Shown here: piece by piece, positions 36,209-43,882 of the stretch
How positions within the stretch are numbered: position 1 is the stretch's first letter
Layout: each line of letters opens with the position of its first letter
DNA from: Endomicrobium sp.
GTDB lineage: Bacteria; Elusimicrobiota; Endomicrobiia; Endomicrobiales; Endomicrobiaceae
Direction: 5' to 3'
DNA length: 64,000 bases
Assembly (NCBI GenBank): GCA_031262885.1
Contig: JAISGV010000003.1
Location: 62,001-126,000, forward strand
Notes under the pieces: generated by a model
The model's database searches: none
The model's input: the letters and a program-made list of their open reading frames with translations, nothing else
Told to the model about the DNA's origin: nothing
Position numbers and translations under genes: made by a program

Positions 36209-37159
36209 ATGGAATATTTTTTAAAAAAAGAAACTAGATTTGGTTTTGGTGATGCTCTTGTGGAATTAGGGAAACAAAATGATAAACTCTTTGTATTAGG
36301 AGCAGATACTAGTACGTCTGTTGGTTTAGAAAAATTTTCTAAATTATTTCCTAAAAGATTTATTAATGTTGGGATTGCAGAAACTAATTTAGTAGGTATA
36401 GCTTCAGGTCTTGCTATTGCAGGATTTATCCCATTTATTGCTACTTATGGTATTTTTGCATCAGGAAGATCTTGGGAAGGTATAAGAACTAATATATGTT
36501 ATTCTAATTTAAATGTAAAAATAGGTGGATCTCATTCTGGTATTACTGTAGGGTATGATGGAGCTACACATCAAGCTTTAGAAGAAATAGCTATAATGCG
36601 ATGTATTCCTAGAATGACTGTGATTTGTCCATGTGATTATTTTGAAACAAAAAAAGCAGTACTAGAAAGTGCTGAATTAAAAGGGCCTGTATATATAAGA
36701 TATGGGAGAAATAATACTCCAATTATTACTAATAAGAACAGTGTATTCAAAATTGGAAAAGCAAATATTTTGAAAAATGGAAAAGATGTTGCTATAATAT
36801 CATGTGGTATTATGGTGTATGAATCATTAGTTGCAGCAAGTATTCTAAAAAAACAAAATATTAGTGCAAGGGTTATTAATATTCATACAATAAAGCCAAT
36901 AGATGAAGAAGTAATTATAAAAGCTGCCAATGACTGCGGTGCTATAGTTACAGCAGAAGAACATCAAATATACGGAGGATTGGGTTCTGCTGTTTCTGAA
37001 ATTATTACCAGAAAAACATTATCAATTCCTATTGAAATGATTGGTATAAATGATAGATTTGGAGAATCTGGCAGTAGTGATGAATTATTATTTAAATTTA
37101 AGCTAAAAAGTAAAAATATTGTTGAAGCAGTTTTATTAGCATTAAATAGAAAATTATAA
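36209..37159 (+). CDS. Transketolase, C-terminal subunit
   Basis: 316 residues holding the pyrimidine-binding and C-terminal domains of transketolase, as in the split enzymes of many bacteria and archaea. The catalytic glutamate is in NVGIAETNLVGIASGLA; SHSGITVGYDGATHQALEE and PVYIRYGR follow. The thiamine-diphosphate-binding N-terminal subunit, which usually lies directly upstream, is not here; the upstream neighbour is ftsH. The N-terminal half must be elsewhere for pentose-phosphate interconversion to work. A short-chain DXS-like enzyme is a less likely reading. Confidence 0.9.
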   Translation: MEYFLKKETRFGFGDALVELGKQNDKLFVLGADTSTSVGLEKFSKLFPKRFINVGIAETNLVGIASGLAIAGFIPFIATYGIFASGRSWEGIRTNICYSNLNVKIGGSHSGITVGYDGATHQALEEIAIMRCIPRMTVICPCDYFETKKAVLESAELKGPVYIRYGRNNTPIITNKNSVFKIGKANILKNGKDVAIISCGIMVYESLVAASILKKQNISARVINIHTIKPIDEEVIIKAANDCGAIVTAEEHQIYGGLGSAVSEIITRKTLSIPIEMIGINDRFGESGSSDELLFKFKLKSKNIVEAVLLALNRKL

Positions 37160-37165
37160 ATTTTT

Positions 37166-37240
37166 GGGGATGTAGTGTAGCTGGCTTAACACACTGCCCT
37201 GTCAAGGCAGAGATCGCGGGTTCGAATCCCGTCATCCCCG
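37166..37240 (+). tRNA. tRNA-Asp (anticodon GTC)
   Basis: 75-nt cloverleaf: GGGGATG pairs with CATCCCC, discriminator G. Anticodon arm CTGCC-CTGTCAA-GGCAG, T-arm CGGGTTCGAATCCCG. CCA is not encoded. Confidence 0.96.
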
Positions 37241-37278
37241 TTCGTTTGTTTATAACAATAAAAATATTTAAAATAGTG

Positions 37279-38010
37279 TTAATTCAGCTTATCATTTCTA
37301 AATTTTAAAAATAGTCTTAATACTTCAAAATATAGCCATACAAAGGTAGTCATAAAAGAAAACGCTGCATACCATTCCATATATTTAGGCACGCCCATCT
37401 TTGCAGTATTTTCAATTAAATCAAAGTCTAATATAAAATTAAAAGCAGCAATTATAATTATAATAATACTTGCAAATATACTAATACCAGAATAGTTATG
37501 AATATATTGCAAATTAGAGCCACAGAAAAAATTAATAATGGAATCAATAACGTATACTATTGATATAGCAAACATGGAAAGTATTACGGCTTTTCTAAAC
37601 CTATTAGTAGCTATTAACAAACCACTTTTATAAGCTGTAAGCATGCATAACATAATACTAAATGTAAGAAAAACAGTATTTAATATGAGTCCCTTATAAT
37701 TAAAAAATTTTTCAAAATATAAAGAGAGCAATCCTATCATAAGACCTTCGCAAAAAGTGTATATAGGAGCTAAAAATATTGAAATATTTTTTTTAAAAAT
37801 TATGATAATAGAAGACATAAAAGTAACAATTAAAATTGGTATTACCAACGTGCTTACTATTTTATAATGTACCCAAGAACAAAAAAAACCCAATATTAAC
37901 ACAACAAATAATATTGCAATACTATTTATTGTTCCAGTTATTGTCATATTATCATAATTTTTACTTCTTAATGAAGAATTTAAAAAATCATTTTTTAGAA
38001 AAGGATTCAT
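37279..38010 (-). CDS. BAX inhibitor-1/YccA-type membrane protein
   Basis: 243 residues with about seven hydrophobic segments. It matches the bacterial BaxI_1 type: N-terminal MNPFLKNDF, then TITGTINSIAI, and near the C-terminus MGVPKYMEWYAAFSFMTTFV and WLYFEVLRLF, where the paired acidic residues of the pore lie. Members are proposed pH-sensitive calcium-leak or stress membrane proteins; the role here is unknown. The start follows GGAGGG. It stands between tRNA-Asp and tRNA-His. Confidence 0.85.
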   Translation of the reverse strand: MNPFLKNDFLNSSLRSKNYDNMTITGTINSIAILFVVLILGFFCSWVHYKIVSTLVIPILIVTFMSSIIIIFKKNISIFLAPIYTFCEGLMIGLLSLYFEKFFNYKGLILNTVFLTFSIMLCMLTAYKSGLLIATNRFRKAVILSMFAISIVYVIDSIINFFCGSNLQYIHNYSGISIFASIIIIIIAAFNFILDFDLIENTAKMGVPKYMEWYAAFSFMTTFVWLYFEVLRLFLKFRNDKLN

Positions 38011-38046
38011 TAGTTATCCCTCCATATAATTGATTATAAAATAAAG

Positions 38047-38121
38047 GGTGGCTGACGGGATTTGAACCCGCAACATCCGGCTCCACAAACCGATGCTCTA
38101 CCTGATTGAGCTACAACCACC
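38047..38121 (-). tRNA. tRNA-His (anticodon GTG)
   Basis: On the minus strand, acceptor GTGGTTG pairs with CAGCCAC, discriminator C. The extra G at position -1, needed for histidine identity, is encoded (base 38121). Anticodon loop TTGTGGA gives GTG. T-arm CGGGTTCAAATCCCG. CCA is not encoded. Confidence 0.93.
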
Positions 38122-38130
38122 ATAATGCTT

Positions 38131-38205
38131 CGTCTCCGGCGTGATTTGAACACGCAACCTACTGCTTAGAAGGCAGTTGCTCTATCCAAGTTGAGCTACG
38201 GAGAC
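38131..38205 (-). tRNA. tRNA-Arg (anticodon TCT)
   Basis: Acceptor GTCTCCG pairs with CGGAGAC, discriminator G. Anticodon arm ACTGC-CTTCTAA-GCAGT gives TCT, reading AGA/AGG, which are the main arginine codons in these genes. It lies 9 bases upstream of tRNA-His on the same strand, so both may be one transcript. CCA is not encoded. Confidence 0.95.
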
Positions 38206-38213
38206 ATAAATTA

Positions 38214-39413
38214 TTATTTACAAACTTTTTCTAAGTTATTCATTCCACGTTCTATATTTTCCATAGAAGTAGCATAAGACAATCTAATATAACCACAAGT
38301 ACCAAAAACCGAACCTGGTACAACTGCAATATTAGACATATCAAGAAGATAATTTGCAAAATCAATATCTGAATTAAGTACGTTATTGTTTAAATTACAC
38401 CCAATGAATTTCTTTATATTAGGAAAAACATAGAAAGCACCTTCAGGAATTCTACATGAAATACCATTAATTGAGTTTAATCTTTTAACGATGTAATTTC
38501 TTCTTTTTTCAAACTCTTTTTTCATTATTTCTACAGAATTTTGAGGACCATTTAATGCTTCCACTGCAGCTTTTATTGAAATAGAAGTAGCATTAGATGT
38601 AGATTGACTTTGTATTTTATTCATAGCAGAAATAATATTTTCATTACCTACAGCATAGCCTATTCTCCATCCAGTCATGGCATAGGCTTTTGAAACACCG
38701 TTAACTATAATAGTGTTTTCTTTTGTTTCAGCAGAAATTTCTGCTATAGAAGTAAATTTAAAATCATCAAATACAAGTTTTTCATATATCTCATCAGATA
38801 TAATTAGTATATTGTTTTTTAAACATATTTCAGAAATTTTCTTTAGTTCTTCATAATTGTATGTAACTCCACTAGGATTAGAAGGAGAATTTATTATAAA
38901 TGCCTTTGTTTTATCTGTTATATGTTTTTCTATATCTTTAGGATTAACTTTAAAACCTGAAGTATCATCTGTTTTTAATATAATTGGGTTACCACCAGCT
39001 AAAACAACCATATCTGGATATGAAACCCAATATGGAGATGGAATTATCACTTCATCTCCATTATTTAAAATAGCTTGAAAAAGATTGTAAAGAGAATGTT
39101 TAGCTCCACAAGAAACTATTATTTCGTTTGATTTATAAACAAGACTATTATCTCTTTTTAACTTTTCTATAATAGCTTCTTTTATTTCTGAAGTCCCAGT
39201 AACAGGACAATACTTAGTAAATCCATTATTTATTGCTAAAATAGCTGCCTTTTTTATATTATTTGGAGTATCGAAATCAGGCTCTCCTACTCCAAAATTT
39301 ATAATATCAATACCTTGTTGTTTCAATTTTTTAACTTTAGCATCTAATTCTAAAGTTGGAGATACTTTAACTTTATTAACTCTGTCAGAGAGTTTAAGGA
39401 TATTAGTTATCAT
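38214..39413 (-). CDS. aspC: Aspartate aminotransferase, class I PLP
   Basis: 399 residues, subgroup Ib aspartate transaminase. Motifs are INFGVGEPDFDTP, YCPVTGTSEIKEAI, SCGAKHSLYN, INSPSNPSGVTY, SDEIYEKLVFD and the PLP lysine in NGVSKAYAMTGWRIGY; the C-terminal arginine is in RLSYATS. It interconverts oxaloacetate and aspartate. Bacterial enzymes of this subgroup may also act on prephenate. AAGGAA lies upstream of the ATG. Transcribed away from rplU; the tRNA-Arg gene begins just downstream. Confidence 0.92.
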   Translation of the reverse strand: MITNILKLSDRVNKVKVSPTLELDAKVKKLKQQGIDIINFGVGEPDFDTPNNIKKAAILAINNGFTKYCPVTGTSEIKEAIIEKLKRDNSLVYKSNEIIVSCGAKHSLYNLFQAILNNGDEVIIPSPYWVSYPDMVVLAGGNPIILKTDDTSGFKVNPKDIEKHITDKTKAFIINSPSNPSGVTYNYEELKKISEICLKNNILIISDEIYEKLVFDDFKFTSIAEISAETKENTIIVNGVSKAYAMTGWRIGYAVGNENIISAMNKIQSQSTSNATSISIKAAVEALNGPQNSVEIMKKEFEKRRNYIVKRLNSINGISCRIPEGAFYVFPNIKKFIGCNLNNNVLNSDIDFANYLLDMSNIAVVPGSVFGTCGYIRLSYATSMENIERGMNNLEKVCK

Positions 39414-39539
39414 ATTGTTGTATTCCTTTTGTTTCTTATTTTTTTTGATAAAAAACTAGAATGGAAATTATTTGTCATAATTTCAAACATATAATTAGAA
39501 ATAGGAATATAAGTATTATAGTGATGATATCTGTTAAGA

Positions 39540-39568
39540 TTGACAAAATCACATAGTTTTTATAGATT
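39540..39568 (+). promoter_or_regulatory. Probable promoter for rplU-rpmA-obg
   Basis: TTGACA at 39540-39545 and, 17 bases on, TAGATT at 39563-39568 (4 of 6 to consensus). It is followed by AAAAAGGAG and the rplU start 28 bases after the -10. No hairpin is seen between them. Confidence 0.55.
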
Positions 39569-39595
39569 ATAAACTATTAAAAAGGAGTAAGTCAA

Positions 39596-39946
39596 ATGTA
39601 TGTAGTTATAGAAACTGGAGGAAAACAGTATAAGGTTGAAGAAGGTTCAACTATATTAGTAGAAAAATTAAATCATATAAGGATTGGAGAAGTAATTAGT
39701 TTAAATAATGTTTTATTGTTGTCTGATTGCAATAATATATTAATTGGTACTCCTTATCTAAATAAAATTAAAGTAACAGCAAAAGTTATTTCTCAAAGTA
39801 AATCTCCTAAAATTTTTGTATTTAAACAGAAAGCTAAAAAAGGATATAAAAAACTTAAAGGGCATCGTCAAAATTTAACTGAAATAAAAATTTTAAAGAT
39901 TTGTACTTTAGATACTAAGGAGGATACAACTGATGGCGCATGTTAA
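39596..39946 (+). CDS. rplU: Ribosomal protein L21
   Basis: Large-subunit protein L21, 116 residues. N-terminal [17 protein letters not shown] is diagnostic; RQNLTEIKI is the usual C-terminal signature. The last 14 bases overlap rpmA, whose AAGGAGG lies inside this gene. Confidence 0.96.
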   Translation: MYVVIETGGKQYKVEEGSTILVEKLNHIRIGEVISLNNVLLLSDCNNILIGTPYLNKIKVTAKVISQSKSPKIFVFKQKAKKGYKKLKGHRQNLTEIKILKICTLDTKEDTTDGAC

Positions 39947-40217
39947 AGCTCAAGGTTCATCTACAAATGGCAGAGATTCTTGCGGTAAACGTTTAGGTGT
40001 AAAAGTATATGGAAACCAAAAAGTGTTTGCAGGATATATTATAGTACGCCAAAGAGGTACAAAATATCATCCTGGTTTGAATGTAGGCCTAGGAAAAGAT
40101 GATACCATTTTTTCTAAAATAACAGGTTTTGTATCTTTTGTAAAAAAAGCTAAAAATAGATGTTATGTAAATGTTTTAGAAACTAAAAAACAAAATATAA
40201 ATAAAATTAGTTTCTAA
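39933..40217 (+). CDS. rpmA: Ribosomal protein L27
   Basis: 94 residues. Signatures are [17 protein letters not shown] and [20 protein letters not shown]. The N-terminus is MAHVKAQG, without the cleavable Firmicutes-type extension, so the flexible tail reaching the peptidyl-transferase centre is made directly. ATG 39933 follows AAGGAGG (39917-39923). Its stop overlaps the obg start by one base. Confidence 0.96.
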   Translation: MAHVKAQGSSTNGRDSCGKRLGVKVYGNQKVFAGYIIVRQRGTKYHPGLNVGLGKDDTIFSKITGFVSFVKKAKNRCYVNVLETKKQNINKISF

Positions 40218-41491
40218 TGTTTGTAGATAAAATTAGTATGACTATTATTGCCGGAAAAGGTGGTGATGGTTGTATATCATTTAGAAGAGAAAAATTTGTA
40301 CCATTAGGTGGTCCTAATGGAGGAAAAGGGGGAGATGGTGGCAGCGTTTATTTGGTAGGAGACTCTAGTAAAATGACCCTTGAAGATTTATTTTATATAC
40401 CTAAATTAAAAGCAACAGATGGACAAAAAGGTAGTTCGTATAATAAATTCGGTAAAAATGGCAAGGATTTAATTATAAAGATTCCATTAGGAACGTTAGT
40501 TTTTAAAAACGAAAAATTAATTGCAGATTGTATAAATTCCGAAGATATTATATTGATTGCAAAAGGCGGAAAAGGGGGAAGAGGAAATTCAGCTTTTAAA
40601 ACCAGCAAGCATAATGCGCCTAGAATAGCTGAAAAAGGAGCACTAGGAGAGGTAGTTAATTTAAGTCTTGAATTGTGTTTAATAGCAGATGTTGGTATAA
40701 TAGGAATGCCTAATGCAGGTAAGTCTCTACTTTTAACTAGAATATCTAAATCAAAACCTAAAATAGCTAATTACCCTTTTACAAGTTTAACTCCTAACTT
40801 AGGAGTAGCAAGTTTTAATGAAAAGCGTTTTACTGTTGCAGATATTCCAGGAATTATTAAAGGAGCACATAAAGGAAAAGGACTTGGACATGAATTTTTA
40901 CGCCATATAGAACGAACTAAAATTCTTATACATTTACTAGATGTTAATGGGTTCAATGGAAACGATCCATATAAAAACTATTGCATAATAAACTTAGAAT
41001 TACTTCGTTATTCTAAATATTTAAATAAAAAACGTGTATTAGTAGTATTGAATAAGATTGATTCAGTAAATTCCAATTTAGAAAAGTTTAAGGAATTGAA
41101 ACACTGTTTCAATGAAATAAAATTACTTGAAATATCAGCTTTAACAGGCAAAGGTATAAGTAATTTGTTAAAAGAGATTAATAATCAGCTTATAGATGAA
41201 ACAACCAATGCTAAACAATATTCGTTTTCAATACGAAAAAAACAAATATTTAGAGAATACAATTATGAAGCTAATTTTACGATTCATAAGAAAAATGGAG
41301 TTTTTATAGTTGAAGGAAAAAGAGTTCAGACATTAACAGAAATGACAATGTTTAATGAATTTGAATCATTAATGCGCTATAAAAATATATTGAAAAAAAT
41401 GGGCTTGTATTTTGAATTAAAAAAAATGGGAGCTAAATTAGGAGATGTTATAAGAATTGGTAAGTCAGAATTTGTTTTTGAAGACAAATAA
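40217..41491 (+). CDS. obg: GTPase Obg/CgtA, 50S assembly
   Basis: Ribosome-associated GTPase, 424 residues. It has a glycine-rich Obg domain (AGKGGDGCISFRREKFVPLG, GGKGGRGNSAF), a G domain with G1 GMPNAGKS, G3 DIPGIIKGAHKGKGLGHEFL and G4 NKID, and a C-terminal OCT-type domain. It follows rplU and rpmA as in most bacteria. Confidence 0.96.
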   Translation: MFVDKISMTIIAGKGGDGCISFRREKFVPLGGPNGGKGGDGGSVYLVGDSSKMTLEDLFYIPKLKATDGQKGSSYNKFGKNGKDLIIKIPLGTLVFKNEKLIADCINSEDIILIAKGGKGGRGNSAFKTSKHNAPRIAEKGALGEVVNLSLELCLIADVGIIGMPNAGKSLLLTRISKSKPKIANYPFTSLTPNLGVASFNEKRFTVADIPGIIKGAHKGKGLGHEFLRHIERTKILIHLLDVNGFNGNDPYKNYCIINLELLRYSKYLNKKRVLVVLNKIDSVNSNLEKFKELKHCFNEIKLLEISALTGKGISNLLKEINNQLIDETTNAKQYSFSIRKKQIFREYNYEANFTIHKKNGVFIVEGKRVQTLTEMTMFNEFESLMRYKNILKKMGLYFELKKMGAKLGDVIRIGKSEFVFEDK

Positions 41492-41550
41492 TAATTTATT
41501 ATATATAATATGTTCCGTTGGATTTTTTAATATGAATAATTTGATAAAAT

Positions 41551-41624
41551 AGGCAGTTAGCTCAGTTTGGGAGAGCATTTCCCCTACAAGGAAGTGGTCG
41601 CAGGTTCGATCCCTGCACTGCCTA
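41551..41624 (+). tRNA. tRNA-Val (anticodon TAC)
   Basis: 74-nt cloverleaf: AGGCAGT pairs with ACTGCCT, discriminator A. Anticodon arm TTTCC-CCTACAA-GGAAG, T-arm GCAGGTTCGATCCCTGC. CCA is not encoded. It lies just upstream of infC on the same strand. Confidence 0.95.
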
Positions 41625-41670
41625 TTTATATTTGTTTCTTTGGATTAAATTTGAAAATAATAACTAAGTG

Positions 41671-41684
41671 AGGAGGCGTTTGTA
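41671..41684 (+). promoter_or_regulatory. Shine-Dalgarno and non-canonical start region of infC
   Basis: AGGAGG at 41671-41676 is followed 5 bases later by GTA (41682-41684), the first codon able to include the whole conserved IF3 N-terminus. Upstream in this frame there is only a stop (41661) and no ATG, GTG or TTG. A TTG at 41680 is in another frame and is followed at once by TAG. Confidence 0.65.
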
Positions 41685-42224
41685 GAAAATAAAAAGTTTC
41701 GCATAAATCATTATATTAAATCACAAAATGTAAGACTTATTGATAATAAAGGGCAGATGATAGGAATAGTAAGTTTAAATGAAGCATTGTCTAAAGCTAA
41801 ATCTGTAGGTTTAGATTTAGTTGAAATTTCAGCAGGTTTTAAGGGAAATGTATCTGTTTGTAAAATCATTAATTTTTCTAAATTTAGGTATGAAAAAGAA
41901 AGGAAAGAAAAGGAAATAAGAAAGAAGCAAAAAAATTTACAAATTAAAGAAATCAGAATAAGGCCTCGTATAAGTGAACATGATTTGAATATTAAAATAA
42001 AATGTGCCAGAGATTTTATTAGTTTTGGAAATAAAGTACAAATAACAATTGTTTTTTCAGGTAGAGAAATACAACATAAAGAATTAGGGAATATAGTTTT
42101 AGAAAAAATTAAAAGTAAATTAATAGATATATCGAATTCAGAATTAAAAAATTATTCTAATAATACATCTAAGATTTTTTTAATTCTTAGCCCTAAAAAA
42201 CATAAAGATATTAAGGTAAAATAA
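41682..42224 (+). CDS. infC: Translation initiation factor IF-3
   Basis: Binds the 30S subunit and checks the start codon. The conserved N-terminal domain (FRINHYIKSQNVRLIDNKGQ) lies upstream of the first ATG at 41757. The natural start is therefore a non-standard codon, probably GTA 41682, five bases behind AGGAGG, giving 180 residues, the usual size. The rest is clear: GLDLVEIS, CKIINFSKFRYEKERKEKE, then the C-terminal domain with EIRIRPRISEHDLNIK and VFSGREIQHKELG. infC genes of other bacteria use AUU or similar start codons so that IF-3 represses its own translation; the same is inferred here. Followed after one base by rpmI. Confidence 0.88.
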   Translation, partial: VENKKFRINHYIKSQNVRLIDNKGQMIGIVSLNEALSKAKSVGLDLVEISAGFKGNVSVCKIINFSKFRYEKERKEKEIRKKQKNLQIKEIRIRPRISEHDLNIKIKCARDFISFGNKVQITIVFSGREIQHKELGNIVLEKIKSKLIDISNSELKNYSNNTSKIFLILSPKKHKDIKVK

Positions 42225-42225
42225 A

Positions 42226-42426
42226 ATGTATAAACTTAAATCTCATAGTGGTACAAAGAAGCGTTTTAAGATTACAAGTAAAGGAAAAGTTAAATTTAAA
42301 AAACCTGGACAAAGGCATCTTTTAATTGGAGATTCTAGCAATCAAAATAGATTGTCTAGAAAGTTAGTGATAATTTCAAAACAAGATATTAAAATAATAA
42401 AAAAAAATTTGCCGTATGCTTTTTAA
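42226..42426 (+). CDS. rpmI: Ribosomal protein L35
   Basis: 66 residues: YKLKSHSGTKKRFKITSKGK, then GQRHLLIGDSSNQNRLSRK. Standard size and place between infC and rplT. Confidence 0.95.
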   Translation: MYKLKSHSGTKKRFKITSKGKVKFKKPGQRHLLIGDSSNQNRLSRKLVIISKQDIKIIKKNLPYAF

Positions 42427-42457
42427 TTGTTTTTATATTTAATATAAAAGGATTTAT

Positions 42458-42832
42458 ATGCGAGTAAAAAGTGGTGTATATACTAGACAAAGGAAAAAGA
42501 AATTTTTTAGATTAGCTAAGGGGTATTATGCTTCTAAAAAAAATCGTTGGAGAATGGTAATTCAACAAATTAGAAAATCTCTAAGTTATGCGTATACAGA
42601 TAGAAAAGATAAAAAATCTAAATTTAGAAGTTTATGGATAGTACGTATAAATGCTAAGGCAAGAGAAATGGGAACTACATATAATAGATTCGTTTTAGGA
42701 CTTAAGAAGTCTAATATAGTTTTAAACAGAAGAATATTAGCTGAAATTGCGATAAATGATATGGAAACATTTAGAATATTAACTGATATTTCTATAAAAG
42801 CTACTAATAAAAAATTAATTAATCTACATTAA
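42458..42832 (+). CDS. rplT: Ribosomal protein L20
   Basis: 124 residues: RVKSGVYTRQRKKKFFRLAK at the N-terminus, RDKKSKFRSLWIVRINAKAR and YNRFVLGLKKSNIVLNRRIL after it. In other bacteria L20 represses the infC-rpmI-rplT operon; no leader structure for this can be recognised here. Confidence 0.96.
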   Translation: MRVKSGVYTRQRKKKFFRLAKGYYASKKNRWRMVIQQIRKSLSYAYTDRKDKKSKFRSLWIVRINAKAREMGTTYNRFVLGLKKSNIVLNRRILAEIAINDMETFRILTDISIKATNKKLINLH

Positions 42833-42834
42833 AC

Positions 42835-43866
42835 ATGAATATAGATAATATAGAACAAATAGTTGAAAAAACAATTAAAGAGATTGGTTCAATTAATGAT
42901 GTTTTAATTCTTAGAAGATTAGAAATAAAATATTTGGGAAGAAATGGTCTTTTAACTAAGATTTTAAGAAATTTGTCTAAATATCACATTAGTATCAGAA
43001 AAAAAAAAGGTGCAATAGCTAATAAAGCTAAAAAAATTTTATCTAATGAGATAAATAAAAAAATGGCAATATTAAAAAAATCTGATACTATCAGTAAAAT
43101 AGAAAATGAAACAATAGATTGTTCCTCGGTTTTTTATTTCCCGTTTTTAGAAGGTAGTTTCCATCCTATTATGAATGCAATGTATAATATAGTTTCTATT
43201 TTTCAGGGATTAGGTTTTTTTGTTGCTGATGGTCCCGAAATGGAAACAGATTGGTATAATTTTGAAGCATTGAACATACCTAAAAATCATTCTGTTAGGG
43301 ATATTCAAGATACTTTTTATATCCAAGGCACAGAAAAATTATTAAGAACTCATACATCTCCAGTACAAATTCATATTATGGAGAATCAAAATCCTCCAAT
43401 TAAAGTTATTGTACCTGGGAGAGTTTATAGAAATGAGCATTCTGATTCTACTCACTCACCAATTTTCCATCAAATAGAAGGACTTGTTGTAGAAGAAAAT
43501 GTAAACTTTACTGATTTAAAGTTTATTCTTAAAAAATTTATAGATATTTTTTTTGATAAAAGTTTAGAAATACGGTTTAGGCCTTCTTATTTTCAATTTA
43601 CTGAACCGTCTGCTGAAGTTGATATAAAATGTTTTTATTGTAATAAAAATAGTTATTGTAAAATATGCAAAAATTCTGGATGGATAGAAATACTAGGTTG
43701 TGGAATGGTTCACCCTAATGTTTTTAAATCTGTAAACTATGATTATGAAAAATATAATGGTTATGCTTTTGGTATAGGTATAGAAAGAATATTAATGATA
43801 AAGCACAGAATAAATGATATCAGATTGTTTTATGAAAATAATTTAGGATTTTTAAAACAGTTTTAA
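42835..43866 (+). CDS. pheS: Phenylalanyl-tRNA synthetase alpha subunit
   Basis: Class II catalytic subunit, 343 residues. An N-terminal coiled-coil arm (about 1-100) precedes the catalytic domain with FPFLEGSFHPIMNAMY, RTHTSPVQIHIM, VIVPGRVYRNEHSDSTHSP (motif 2) and GFGIGIERILMI-like motif 3 (AFGIGIERILMIKHRINDIR). It starts 2 bases after rplT and is followed by pheT after 16 bases. Confidence 0.95.
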   Translation: MNIDNIEQIVEKTIKEIGSINDVLILRRLEIKYLGRNGLLTKILRNLSKYHISIRKKKGAIANKAKKILSNEINKKMAILKKSDTISKIENETIDCSSVFYFPFLEGSFHPIMNAMYNIVSIFQGLGFFVADGPEMETDWYNFEALNIPKNHSVRDIQDTFYIQGTEKLLRTHTSPVQIHIMENQNPPIKVIVPGRVYRNEHSDSTHSPIFHQIEGLVVEENVNFTDLKFILKKFIDIFFDKSLEIRFRPSYFQFTEPSAEVDIKCFYCNKNSYCKICKNSGWIEILGCGMVHPNVFKSVNYDYEKYNGYAFGIGIERILMIKHRINDIRLFYENNLGFLKQF

Positions 43867-43882
43867 ATAGGAACAAAAGCTA

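Noticed and set aside
39411-39425. Second copy of the palindrome arm near aspC
   Set aside because: Only 13 bases (ATATTGTTGTATT) match and there is no opposite arm; in A+T-rich DNA this may be chance. Noted under the palindrome finding only.
41757-42224. ATG 41757 as the infC start
   Set aside because: It would cut off the conserved IF-3 N-terminus (RINHYIKSQNVRLID), which is encoded in frame directly upstream behind AGGAGG.
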